Positions 1 to 10,159 of a stretch of DNA of 51,244 bases are shown here, piece after piece. Where the stretch lies: NCBI GenBank assembly GCA_902802945.1, contig CADCOC010000074.1, positions 1-51,244 on the forward strand, written 5' to 3'. The notes beneath the pieces were generated by a model. The model did no database searches, had not been told where the DNA came from, and saw only the letters and a program-made list of their open reading frames with translations. A program made the position numbers and the translations under genes. The stretch is from an uncultured bacterium (lineage in GTDB: Bacteria; Verrucomicrobiota; Kiritimatiellia; RFP12; UBA1067). How positions within the stretch are numbered: the stretch's first letter is position 1; every line of letters starts with the position of its first letter.

Positions 1-11
1 CGAAGCACTTT

Positions 12-3000
12 TCATCTAGAATATACCTCCAGTATTTTAATGTTTTCTACTCCGACATCCACAAACGTGGTGTCGTTAGAGGTGGCAGCACCCTCTCTTA
101 GGCTAAACGCCTGATTGTCTGGAATGTCCATAAAAGAAACCTCATCGTCATATGCATACATCAAAAGCATCGAAAGCACCTTCCCGTAGGTGTCTTCTTT
201 TTCGTAAAAGCCTCGCCCAGTCTCATGCCCCCAGTCCCTGACACCATTTAATGCGCGTTGATCTACGGGATTGTTATAACGCATAACATATATCAACTCA
301 TAATCTTGTTCTGCTGAAAGCTGATATTTGGGATAACAATCATCAAGACGAAGGGCGTGTCCCAATTCATGAGCCAAAACGAATCCATCTGCCTCTTTAC
401 TAATGACAATTCCATATCCGCTACACCAAATCGCCTTAGCTGCATGATCGCTAAAAACTCGCCAATAAAGTACAATTCGACACAATCTCCAGCCGAGTAA
501 TGATTGAGAAGATCCCAGGTTTCATCTGTGAAAACAGTCTGGGGATTTCCATCTTGATCCGGTTCGGTACAGGTTACTGCCAGACACCAGTGATTCGTGG
601 CGGAATTGACATTTTCAACGTTAACAAGATTAAAGTTGATCCCCACTTGAGCATAGACTTCATTTACTGTGTCGAACATTGCGTATATGTTATTCGTCAT
701 CCATGCATTATATCTTTCATCTTCCGTGGGTGGGACGATAAATGCTTTTACTGGAACAGTTTGCCTATGCACGACCGGCAGCACAAAACGTGGCTGTATA
801 TCGTCGTCGTTGAAGCGCGCTTCGACGATCACGGTGTCTGTTCCTGTGGGCGTGACGGTCGCAGACCAACCATTGGGCACCACGTCCGCCGATCCCGATA
901 CCAGACACCAATTCACCTCAGACGGCGAGAACGGGCCGTTCGCGCTCACCTTCAAGACGGCGTTCGTGCCCATGACGAGGCGGGAAGGATTTACATAACG
1001 ACCACCAACCTTTTCCGTTGTGACGAGCTTCCGCAGCGGCTCGATGCAACGGAAGGTAACGGAGTCGGTCAGCGGTTCGCCGCCATCAGCGGGCGTGAAC
1101 GTGGCTGTGAGCGTGCCCGTGCCGACGTTCGGACACGACATGTAGATGGAGTAGCTTCCCGTGTGTGCAAAATCGTTAGTCACCGAAAGCGGGAATACCG
1201 TCGACTCAGTCACGCGGTTCGTCACCCCGCCCACGACCCGGAACAGCACGGGGTTGACGTTCCCCTGCACGGACAGCCGCGCCGTTCCGTTCGTGCCAAG
1301 CGGGCCAGTAAGATTCAGCGTCACTGGCCGTATGCGCTCTGGCCTGTTGGAAGGACACGCCCCTTCAAGAAAGTCCGCGTCGTTCAGGAAGAATACCTTC
1401 TGGCACCCAAGCGAGAACGCGAGCGGCGGCTCCGCGTCGGTTCCGACCGTGACGGGTACGTGGTTTGTGAGCGTGTAGCCAAAAAACTGCGTGACCAGGT
1501 CGATACCGTTGGTCGCCCATACGACGGTCGAGGCGGAGGCGTACGTCACGTCCGTCGTGAGCGAGTGGGGATTCGAGAACGTGATGCCCTCGCCGCCGTG
1601 CCATGTGCAGCCCAGATAGGCGTCGCGGTGGCAGCCCGTGACACTTGCCGCCACTTCGATGGTGTCGCCGGGAAAGAGGTGCTGCACCTCGTCGCCGTCA
1701 ATGGACACGCTCGCGACATGGCACAGCCACCCGGAGCGGAAGTTGTCAAGGTGCAGCTTGACGTCGCCGACAGAACGTTCGTACGGGAAGGTCAATATGT
1801 TCTGGATCACGCTGCTCTCGGTCGTAGTCATGCCTTCGCCCGAACGCATCGGCGGCTCTGTCGCAGTCACAGCAAGAGAACCAAGCCGCCCCGAGGTGAG
1901 CATGAACGGCACCTTCGCGCCACAGTCGATGGCGAACACAAGTTCCGTCGCACCATCCGCCACCACAGGAACGCCTCCGAAGTCAAGCAGAGTAGGCCAC
2001 GCTCTCCCATCATCGAACGCTAAGCCGAGCGAGACAAGACGCCTGTCGGGATCGGCCCCTCGCGTGGCAGCCCACGCGGCGTAACCACCCATGGAGGCAA
2101 TCTCGGCGGCGTTCGACGGAAAAGCCGCAGCCGCCCACGCCTCGCTCTGGTTCCACGCGGACGGCACAACAGGCTCCTCCGGTGCGGGGTCTATCGTGTT
2201 CGGCAAGCCGTCATTGTCAAGGTCGTACGGCAACACGCGCCGATACGTCCGTTCCACGTTATTCGAGCGCGTGATAAAGTTGCCGTCGTCGTGAAACTCA
2301 ATCTGCGCGTTGTACAGCCCCGTGCGGTCGCGCCCCGCATACACATTCTCCCATGTAAGCAGCTTAACTTGGTAGGGCGCGGACTCCGGCCGCGCCGCAT
2401 CCGCCCACCAAAACATCCCCACCCCTGGCACGATCGACGCCCACTCCCTCGCCGCACAGATCGACATCAACGAATAGTACGCGCCATCCATCCGTTGCCT
2501 CGGAAGCGACTCCACCGTTCCCCCTGAAAGCACGTCTAAGCGGCGTACCACGCTCGTACCGAACGGGAAGGCGAAATCGCCAAGGTCGAGCGGGAAGTGC
2601 GTCTCGTACCCGCCCCGAAGATTCCACGGCGCGTATTCAACTCCGTTCGTCGGCATCGCATACGAAACGGCGTCGTTCGTCGTTACGCTTTCAAGCCGGT
2701 AGCCTTGTGCAATTTCCTGCGGCGTGACGGCCACTGGGACAACGGGCGTCCCGCCCGTTGGAATCGCATAACCGTTCGCGACCGTGGCAACGGGCAAGAT
2801 GCCCGTTGTCCCAGTGCCGCCGCTCGTCTTCCCGGAGTGCGCCACGGAGAATGTGAACACAACGGACAATGCCAAGAGCGTGGAAAGCGTAAGCCGCCGT
2901 AAGTTGGACAAAGCGCTGTGGAGCAGCCCCGGCGCACCTCGCCTGTCGGCGTGGCGCGCGAGCGGCCACAGCGCCGCGCAGAACACCAGCGCGGCCAGCA

Positions 3001-3031
3001 TCGCCCACATCACTATGACGCCAATCACCAC
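12..3031 (-). pseudogene. secreted metzincin-like metalloprotease, frameshifted
   Basis: Two overlapping frames make one large exported protein. The upstream frame (3031 down to about 457) has a hydrophobic N-terminus with two membrane-spanning stretches, a thrombospondin-3-like calcium motif (DLDNDGLPNTIDP, about residue 270) and beta-rich surface-protein sequence. The downstream frame (to 12) carries HELGHALRLDD, matching HExxHxxxxxD zinc binding of metzincin-type proteases with Asp as third ligand. The frames join smoothly at an A5 run (453-457 on the plus strand) if one base is added. The start is a GTG preceded by GGAAGAG. It lies 43 bp downstream of moxR in the same direction. The homopolymer suggests either a read or assembly error or a recent inactivation. 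Substrate unknown. Protease assignment rests on the zinc motif only. Confidence 0.65.
2732..2816. repeat. inverted pair of CAACGGGC-type palindromes inside the protease gene
   Basis: Two small palindromes lie at 2740-2760 (arms CAACGGGCG, loop TCC) and 2788-2808 (arms CAACGGGCA, loop AGA). Together they form a larger inverted repeat with 16-base arms at 2732-2747 and 2801-2816 (CACTGGGACAACGGGC). The protease reading frame passes through and encodes a Thr/Gly/Pro/Val-rich linker just after the hydrophobic N-terminus. A closely related palindrome lies in parC at 44928-44948. Confidence 0.8.
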
Positions 3032-3074
3032 GACGTCTCTTCCGAAGAGGCTTTCAGCAATGTCTCGTAGAGTG

Positions 3075-4064
<990 letters not shown>

Positions 4065-4095
4065 TTCTTTCTCCTGTTGATGTGGAAACGCGGAT

Positions 4096-4125
4096 ATTTT
4101 ACGCCTTTGCGAGGCGGTTTGTCTA
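4096..4125 (-). promoter_or_regulatory. sigma-70-like promoter of the moxR gene
   Basis: On the minus strand TAGACA (4125-4120) is followed after 18 bases by TAAAAT (4101-4096). The moxR ATG lies about 32 bases downstream of the -10 element. Five of six positions match the consensus in each hexamer. Confidence 0.5.
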
Positions 4126-4233
4126 GTACGTGACCAAATGGTAATGCCCTGCATTTCGGTGATATCTCGCGAAAATGACATACGGCAGAAAAGCCTTGCG
4201 AAGGCAAACCCGTTATGTTATCCTTCGCGCGCT

Positions 4234-6033
4234 ATGAAAAAACTCACACTTTCACTGTGCGCCATAGCTGGCGTCCTCATGGCATCCGCCGATGCCCGTC
4301 CCGACCTCGTGGCGCAGGTCCGCGCCGGAACTTGCACCGAGGCGCGCGCCTCGTGGTGGGGGTTCGACCCCGCCGATTCCACCGCGCCGCTCCAGTCCGC
4401 GCTCACGTCCGGCGTCGCGCGGCTCGTCGTGGACAAAATGCCGTCGCCTTGGATCGTCACGCCGCTCACGGGCGCGTCGAACCTGGAGCTCGTCCTCGAA
4501 CCCGGCGTCGAGATCCAGGCGAAGCCCGGCGAGTTCCGTCCGAAGGGCGCGTGCCTTCTCTCCTTCGCCGGCTGCACGAACATCCATATCGTGGGCTACG
4601 GCGCGACGCTGCGCATGCGGCACGAGGACTACATGAAGCCGCCCTACGAGAAGTCCGAATGGCGACACGCCCTCTCCATCCGCAGCTGCCGCAACGTGCG
4701 CATCGAGGGCCTCACGCTCGCGGACTCCGGCGGCGACGGCATCTACCTCGGCTGCCGCGGCGCCGTGCGCCGCAACGTGGACGTGGTGATCCGCGACGTG
4801 CTCTGCGACCGCAACCACCGCCAGGGCATCAGCGTGATCTCCGCCGAGAACCTCCTCATCGAGAACACCGTCATGCGCGAGACGTTCGGCACGCCGCCCG
4901 CAGCCGGCATAGACTTCGAGCCCAACCGCCCCTCCGAGGTTCTGAAGAACTGCGTAATGCGCAACTGCCTTTCCATCCGCAACCAGGGCGCAGGCTACGC
5001 CACCTGGGCCGGACAACTCAACGCCGCGAGCGCCCCCATCGATCTCCGCTTCGAGAACTGTACCGCCCGTGGCAACCGCTCCTCGTTCTTTTTCGCCACG
5101 GACAGCCGGCGCGGACGCAGCGTGCGCACCACACTCGCCCTCTCCAACTGCTCGTTCGAGAAGCCGGAATCCGCCCGCGCCGTCAACATCCGCGAAAGTC
5201 CCTACTCCGCGACTTTTGTCTCCATTGACAACTGCCGCATCGTCACCACGAACGCAGTCGGCGAAGAAGTCGTCACGCCGATGAACGAGACCTGGCGGAA
5301 GATCAACCTGCCGCTGTCGGCGGACGGCGAGCCGCCCATCCCGCACGTGGATGCGCCAGACCTTTCTCGCGCGCAGGTTTTCGACAACGCACCCGGCAAG
5401 TCCGTCCGGCTCTCGCCGCTGAACGCGCGTAACCTTGCCACGTACATCGTCTACGCCGACGCCGCGCGCACGCTCCACTTCAAGGGACGCCAGATGCGCG
5501 TGGGACGCTACGAACCCGGCACCAAGCCAATCGCTATCACGGACGCACAGGGGAAGAAAGTCGCGAAAATCCCGCTTCCCGGCTTCGACGAAACCGCGTT
5601 CACGTTCAACGCGCCCGCGCCAGGCTTTTATCGAATGTCCGTTGATGTTGGCCGCGTCGCATTCTGCCTCGCGGAAGCGGACGCTCCAGTGGCAATTGAC
5701 GCGACCGCGCACGCGCAGGGCTTCATCTACAGCGTCGGATCGTTTTGGCTTGCCGTGCCGCCGAAAACGGAGAAATACGCTCTTTACGCCTCAGGCGCAG
5801 GCGAAGAGCGCGTACATGTCACTCTCACGGATCCGCAGGGCATCTGCGTGTGGGACTACCACAACATCTCTGGTTGGGAGCGCGTTGTCGTAAGCGGCAA
5901 CCCGCCGCCGGGTCTGTGGAAGGTTACGATGAAAAAGCCCTCACAGGGACACTTCGAGGACGCCCGCTTCGACGTTGCCGGGATTCCTGGTTTCCTCTTT
6001 CTAACACCAGAAAAGACCTGGACGTTCAAGTGA
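4234..6033 (+). CDS. secreted right-handed beta-helix protein
   Basis: A 599-residue exported protein. The start at 4234 gives a clean signal peptide (MKKLTLSLCAIAGVLMASADA). Residues about 70-370 show repeated short strands with Asn/Cys-rich turns (NIHIVGYGATL, NVRIEGLTLADSGGDGIYLG, NLLIENTVMRETFG), the pattern of pectate-lyase-like parallel beta-helices. A later all-beta region (about 420-599) resembles a jelly-roll or carbohydrate-binding module. A polysaccharide lyase, glycoside hydrolase or binding role is plausible given the glycosidases at 34-41 kb, but no catalytic site is recognised. Its 3' end overlaps the convergent gene ending at 6026 by 8 bases. Confidence 0.8.
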   Translation: MKKLTLSLCAIAGVLMASADARPDLVAQVRAGTCTEARASWWGFDPADSTAPLQSALTSGVARLVVDKMPSPWIVTPLTGASNLELVLEPGVEIQAKPGEFRPKGACLLSFAGCTNIHIVGYGATLRMRHEDYMKPPYEKSEWRHALSIRSCRNVRIEGLTLADSGGDGIYLGCRGAVRRNVDVVIRDVLCDRNHRQGISVISAENLLIENTVMRETFGTPPAAGIDFEPNRPSEVLKNCVMRNCLSIRNQGAGYATWAGQLNAASAPIDLRFENCTARGNRSSFFFATDSRRGRSVRTTLALSNCSFEKPESARAVNIRESPYSATFVSIDNCRIVTTNAVGEEVVTPMNETWRKINLPLSADGEPPIPHVDAPDLSRAQVFDNAPGKSVRLSPLNARNLATYIVYADAARTLHFKGRQMRVGRYEPGTKPIAITDAQGKKVAKIPLPGFDETAFTFNAPAPGFYRMSVDVGRVAFCLAEADAPVAIDATAHAQGFIYSVGSFWLAVPPKTEKYALYASGAGEERVHVTLTDPQGICVWDYHNISGWERVVVSGNPPPGLWKVTMKKPSQGHFEDARFDVAGIPGFLFLTPEKTWTFK

Positions 6034-7063
6034 TTTTCTTGATGTCATCCTCGTCAAAAAATGTCTCATACATGCCCTCGATGGCGATTGTCGCGTTGTA
6101 GCAATACGGGCCACCGAAAAGGCTGGCCTTGGCGTTGCCACGTAACGCCCGTTGCTTACCGTAGGCTTGCGGTTCAGCGCGTCTCAGAGCTCGTTCGAAG
6201 TCGCGCATGGTAGTATACACCCATGTTGTCCCGTATGCGGCGAGCACCGCACGCGACGGCACAAAATGGCGGAGGTGGTGCCAGATGCAACCGTCATAGT
6301 CAAAGATGTGCGGCTTTTTGAAAAGAGTCAGCCAAACGTCCTCGTCGGGCGGGTACACGGGCCACGCGAAGAGTCTCTCAACGCCGATTCCCCGCTTGCG
6401 CAGGTAGTCGAGCGTCAACTTCGCTCCGTCGCCATTCCAGTTAAGCAGTAAACCGGACTGCTTGCCGAGTCCTAAGAGATATACGGAATCATCTAGGATG
6501 TTGTCCGGCGTGCAATAATCAAAAGCGCCCGCAGCATCGAAGTCGGACGGATACCACTTACGTCTGAAGAATCCCCGAACCGGCACGCGCTCTCCGTTCG
6601 AATCCGTCAGATAGTCGAACTGCCGGTCAAGCGTTCCGTCTTCATTCAGGCAGGGGGGAGGTTTCGGATTCTTCATAACGCACACCCACGAGGGCCTGTC
6701 TTCACGCATAATCGGCTGCTTCGGGAGTCCCAACTTCTTCAGTAATTCGTTGTCGGTCATGCTACGGACTACCTTCGGACGCCTAAGGCCAGTTTCATGG
6801 CAGAATTCGGTTTCGGTTTCCGAAAGCACATTCTTGTCCGCGTCGGTCAGCTTCCTCCCGTTCCCATCCCTGAGATACACCATCTGGGAATGTGCCTCGT
6901 ATGCCGGGTGGCACATGATGTAGAACCTGTCGAAGAACGCATACGGGAAGGCGAAGAAACCCTTTTGACGTGGCGGGGCATTCGCATACTCCGAAGCGTC
7001 CGGGATTCTCTCGTAATGCTTTTGCTTAAGAGCCTTCAAGTCGCCAAATCTGATAAATTTCAT
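6026..7063 (-). CDS. hypothetical protein, coupled to a Sel1-repeat gene
   Basis: A soluble protein of 345 residues that I do not recognise. It is rich in aromatic residues and has no signal peptide or membrane segment. The start at 7063 is chosen because its ATG overlaps the stop of the upstream Sel1-like gene in an ATGA, implying translational coupling. The C-terminus ends in an acidic/basic tail. The two genes probably form a small operon of accessory character. Confidence 0.75.
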   Translation of the reverse strand: MKFIRFGDLKALKQKHYERIPDASEYANAPPRQKGFFAFPYAFFDRFYIMCHPAYEAHSQMVYLRDGNGRKLTDADKNVLSETETEFCHETGLRRPKVVRSMTDNELLKKLGLPKQPIMREDRPSWVCVMKNPKPPPCLNEDGTLDRQFDYLTDSNGERVPVRGFFRRKWYPSDFDAAGAFDYCTPDNILDDSVYLLGLGKQSGLLLNWNGDGAKLTLDYLRKRGIGVERLFAWPVYPPDEDVWLTLFKKPHIFDYDGCIWHHLRHFVPSRAVLAAYGTTWVYTTMRDFERALRRAEPQAYGKQRALRGNAKASLFGGPYCYNATIAIEGMYETFFDEDDIKKIT

Positions 7064-7446
7064 TTTGGGGCACATGCCTCATTTCCAAGTTCTTCATAGA
7101 ATTGCCTTATCTGCGAATAGTCGCCAAACTGCAAAACCGTATGTTCCCAAGTCCACTCCATCCAGTCCTGCTCTTTGCGTTCCAACGCCATCGCCTTCGC
7201 GCGCCAGTCACGGCCTTTGGCAAATCGCTGCGGGTCTTCGACATCGTCCTCGCAAAGCGTCGCCATCTTATATACGCACGAAAGGTTTCCCTGCTTCACG
7301 CCATTCATGAAATGCTCACGAGCGCCTTCAAAGTCCGGTACGTGTCCCTCTTCGCCGGATCCATACAGGCAGCGCATCCCCTCCAACCACTCGTCATCGC
7401 CGGGGGCTTGTGGATGAAAATGTTCCATCCAATTTGAATCGCCCAT
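7060..7446 (-). CDS. Sel1-like repeat (TPR-like) protein
   Basis: A 128-residue soluble protein. The region WLEGMRCLYGSGEEGHVPDFEGAREHFMNGVKQGNLSCVYKMATLC (about 20-65, read with gaps) follows the alternating Ala/Gly-Leu-Tyr spacing of one to two Sel1 repeats, alpha-helical hairpins that bind proteins. It overlaps the next gene by four bases (ATGA). It may serve as partner or immunity protein for the 345-residue product, which is inference only. Confidence 0.65.
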   Translation of the reverse strand: MGDSNWMEHFHPQAPGDDEWLEGMRCLYGSGEEGHVPDFEGAREHFMNGVKQGNLSCVYKMATLCEDDVEDPQRFAKGRDWRAKAMALERKEQDWMEWTWEHTVLQFGDYSQIRQFYEELGNEACAPK

Positions 7447-7549
7447 GTCATCAACTCCTTTCTCAATTTTTTATAGAGATATCAACGGAACTCTCAGGAA
7501 GCGACGGCAGTTTTGCACCGTTCTTGGTGTTCTTTTTTACCATGCCGGT

Positions 7550-7578
7550 ATTCTATCACATCGCCGCGTAGGGCGCAA
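7550..7578 (-). promoter_or_regulatory. possible promoter for the Sel1/unknown pair
   Basis: Minus-strand TTGCGC (7578-7573), a 17-base spacer and TAGAAT (7555-7550). The first codon is about 105 bases downstream. The -35 is weak and the -10 good. Confidence 0.35.
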
Positions 7579-7641
7579 TTGCAAAACGTGTTGGCAATAT
7601 GGGCATGCTTGCATTTCGCTGACCGCTTACGCGGAATTTTA

Positions 7642-7650
7642 TGGTATACT
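7642..7650 (+). promoter_or_regulatory. extended -10 promoter of the DUF362 operon
   Basis: TGGTATACT (extended -10) lies 30 bases ahead of the ATG at 7680. No good -35 is seen, as expected for an extended -10 promoter. The same element recurs ahead of other genes in the window. Confidence 0.55.
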
Positions 7651-7679
7651 GTCTGCCTATCGCTCTAAGGAGATTTAAA

Positions 7680-8609
7680 ATGAAAAGCAAAACCAGCAAA
7701 GTCAATAGCAAGCCCGCCAACCTCAAGCGGCGCACGTTCCTCAAGGCCGGAGCCGCCGTGGCGGCAGCGGCAATCGTGCCGACGGAAACGTTGGCGGACG
7801 AAAAAAAGACGAAAATCGTCGTCGTACACGGCACGAACCTCGCGAAGATGGTCGAGGCCGGCATGGCGAAGATGGGCGGATGGGACAAGTTCTTCAAGCC
7901 CGGAGCCAAAGTGGCGCTCAAGCCGAACCTCGCCTGGAACTCCACCCCCGAACAGGGCGGCAACACGCACCCTGACATCCTGCGCGCCGTCATCAAGGGG
8001 GCGGAGGCCTGCAAAGTGAAGCAGATACTCATCCCCGAGAACACGTGCCAGCCCGAGAAGATGACGTTCAAGGTCAGCGGCGCAAACGACGCGATAGAGG
8101 GAACCTCAGCGAAACTCTACCGTCCCAAGCCCGCCGACTACAAGGAAGTGGACGTGCCCAAGGGGAAGATATGCCAGAAGGCCAAGGCCACGCGCGACCT
8201 CATCGAGGCGGACTGCCTCGTGAACATGCCCGTCGCCAAGCACCACAGCGGCGCCACGCTCACCCTCTCGATGAAGAACTGGATGGGCGCGGTGGACAAC
8301 AAGACGCGCCGGTCGTGGCACCGCAACGGGCTCCACCAGTGCATCGCCGACTTCAGCACCTTCCTCAAGCCCACGCTCATCGTGATCGACGCGACGCGCA
8401 TCATGCTCGACCACGGCCCGCAGGGTCCAGGCAAGCTGGCGTATCCCAACGAGATCATCTTCGCAACGGACCCCGTCGCCGCCGATACGTATGCCGCCTC
8501 CCTCTTCAAGAAGACCCCCGACGACGTGCCGCACATCAAGCTTGCGGCCGAACTGGGCGTTGGCTGCGCCGATCTCAAGAAGATTGACGTCGAGCGCGTC
8601 GAGGTTTAA
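7680..8609 (+). CDS. DUF362 protein with Tat signal
   Basis: A 309-residue protein with an N-terminal twin-arginine signal (KRRTFLKAGAAVAAAAIVP), so it should be exported folded. The rest matches DUF362, a domain often found with 4Fe-4S ferredoxin modules: VALKPNLAWNS, DCLVNMPVAKHHSGATLTLSMKNWMG and an ATDPVAADTYAA segment near the C-terminus. AAGGAGA precedes the ATG at 7680. It is followed after 14 bases by an Fe-S membrane protein and is probably co-transcribed. A redox role at the membrane is inferred; the reaction is unknown. Confidence 0.85.
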   Translation: MKSKTSKVNSKPANLKRRTFLKAGAAVAAAAIVPTETLADEKKTKIVVVHGTNLAKMVEAGMAKMGGWDKFFKPGAKVALKPNLAWNSTPEQGGNTHPDILRAVIKGAEACKVKQILIPENTCQPEKMTFKVSGANDAIEGTSAKLYRPKPADYKEVDVPKGKICQKAKATRDLIEADCLVNMPVAKHHSGATLTLSMKNWMGAVDNKTRRSWHRNGLHQCIADFSTFLKPTLIVIDATRIMLDHGPQGPGKLAYPNEIIFATDPVAADTYAASLFKKTPDDVPHIKLAAELGVGCADLKKIDVERVEV

Positions 8610-8623
8610 GAAGGAGACCCGAC

Positions 8624-9850
8624 ATGAAATGGTTGAGGCGAAACATCTGGCGGCTGCTGATCGCAGTGGCCGCCGCAGTCCTCGCGTTGGGGTACGTCCC
8701 CGAATCCCATCCCGAACTCGCCTCGATCCTTCCGCGCCTCAGCCCGATCCTGAGCCTCTTCGGCGCGCTGGCGACGCGGGCGTGGCTCGGCTGGCTCATG
8801 CTGCTCGGCATCCCGCTTCTCGTGCTCGCAGCGTTCAAGGGCAGGTTCTTCTGCTGGCATCTCTGTCCGATGGGCTTCCTCTCGGAGACGGCCGGGAAGC
8901 TGAACCCGTGGGGCAAGGGCCTCGTCCGGCGCGTGCCCATGGTCAACAAGGCGCTCGCGCTCGTGATTGCCGTGACGGCGGCCTGCGGCTACCCGCTCCT
9001 GATCTGGTGCGACCCGCTCTGCATCTTCAACGGTTTCTTCGCAGCCTGGCGCGAGCCGCTCGCGATCGCGTCGGCCGGCACTGGCATCGGGTTCGTGCTG
9101 GTCATCCTGGCCAGCATCGCCGTGCCGAACATCTGGTGCCACCGGCTGTGTCCGCTCGGCGGCCTGCAAGAGGCTATTGCGCAGCTCTGCCGCCGCAAGG
9201 CGAAGACTGCGGACGGCGCGCCGGAGCAGTCCGCCCTCTCCGTCGTCGGCGCAACGCGCCGTACCGTGCTGGCGGCGATCCCCGCAGCCGCAGCGAGCCT
9301 CGCCGTGCGGCACGCGGTCGGCGCGAAGGGACGCGACGCCATACGTCCGCCCGGCGCCGACCTGGAGCGTTTCAACGCGCTATGCGCTCGGTGCGGCAAC
9401 TGCATGAAGGCGTGTCCCTATCAGCTGATCCAGCCCGATCTGGGCGATAGCGGCATCGAGGGGCTGTTCACGCCCGCCCTCCAGCTGCGGAGCCGCAACG
9501 CCGACCAGGAGCAGTACTGCTTCCAAGACTGCGTCGCCTGCACGCAGGTGTGCCCCACGGGCGCGCTGCGTCCGCTCACGGTGGAGCAGAAGCACAAGAC
9601 CCCGATTGGCACCGCCGTGATCGACCGCAAGAAGTGCCTTGCGTGGGAAAACCACGAGTATTGCGTCGTGTGCGACGAGTACTGTCCCTACAAGGCAGTC
9701 AAGGTGGAGGAACACGACGGCGTGAGCTGTCCCGTCATCGATGAGGAAAAATGCCGCGGCTGCGGCGCATGCGAAAGCAACTGCCCGGCCGACCCCATCG
9801 CCATAGTCGTCAAGCCGCTAAAGGCAAAAGGCAAGCAACAGAAAAAATGA
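8624..9850 (+). CDS. fused NapH-like / NapG-like polyferredoxin membrane protein
   Basis: A 408-residue membrane protein. The N-terminal half has about four membrane helices with two Cys motifs (FCWHLCPMG and WCHRLCPLGG) like NapH/NosR-type quinol-oxidising proteins. A central TRRTVLAAIPAAAASL resembles an internal Tat/anchor segment. The C-terminal half has several 4Fe-4S motifs (CARCGNCMKACP, CFQDCVACTQVCP, CVVCDEYCP, CRGCGACESNCP), like NapG. In nitrate reductase systems these are two proteins; here one chain links quinol oxidation to a ferredoxin. GAAGGAGA precedes the start. It is coupled downstream by ATGA. The electron acceptor may be the DUF362 protein, which is inference. Confidence 0.88.
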   Translation: MKWLRRNIWRLLIAVAAAVLALGYVPESHPELASILPRLSPILSLFGALATRAWLGWLMLLGIPLLVLAAFKGRFFCWHLCPMGFLSETAGKLNPWGKGLVRRVPMVNKALALVIAVTAACGYPLLIWCDPLCIFNGFFAAWREPLAIASAGTGIGFVLVILASIAVPNIWCHRLCPLGGLQEAIAQLCRRKAKTADGAPEQSALSVVGATRRTVLAAIPAAAASLAVRHAVGAKGRDAIRPPGADLERFNALCARCGNCMKACPYQLIQPDLGDSGIEGLFTPALQLRSRNADQEQYCFQDCVACTQVCPTGALRPLTVEQKHKTPIGTAVIDRKKCLAWENHEYCVVCDEYCPYKAVKVEEHDGVSCPVIDEEKCRGCGACESNCPADPIAIVVKPLKAKGKQQKK

Positions 9851-10149
9851 ATCCCGACACCCTTCCACGTATTCTAGAATTCGCGATGCTCTTCTGCTTC
9901 GGCTTCTCCTGGCCGTTCGCGATCGCCAAAACCCTCCGCGCAAAACGCGTCGACGGGAAGAGCCCGATGTTCGAGATCATCGTGATTGTCGGCTACCTCT
10001 TCGGCATAGCCAGCCACCTCATCAGCGACAGAAGCTGGGTGACATGGGTGTACCTGGCCGATACGGCGCTCGTCGCGACCGACCTCGCACTTTACTTTCA
10101 CTACGCAAGGGCGCAGCAAGCGCAACCGTCAAATAGTGACCGTACATGA
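9847..10149 (+). CDS. small PQ-loop/SemiSWEET-like membrane protein
   Basis: A 100-residue protein with three hydrophobic helices. The start at 9847 overlaps the upstream stop (ATGA). The first helix and following loop (CFGFSWPFAIAKTLRAKRVDGKS) fit the PQ-loop pattern with SWP in place of PQ. Three-helix PQ-loop proteins such as SemiSWEETs dimerise to carry small solutes. Tight coupling to the Fe-S membrane protein suggests an associated function, but the substrate is unknown. Confidence 0.7.
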   Translation: MNPDTLPRILEFAMLFCFGFSWPFAIAKTLRAKRVDGKSPMFEIIVIVGYLFGIASHLISDRSWVTWVYLADTALVATDLALYFHYARAQQAQPSNSDRT

Positions 10150-10159
10150 GGATGCAGCC

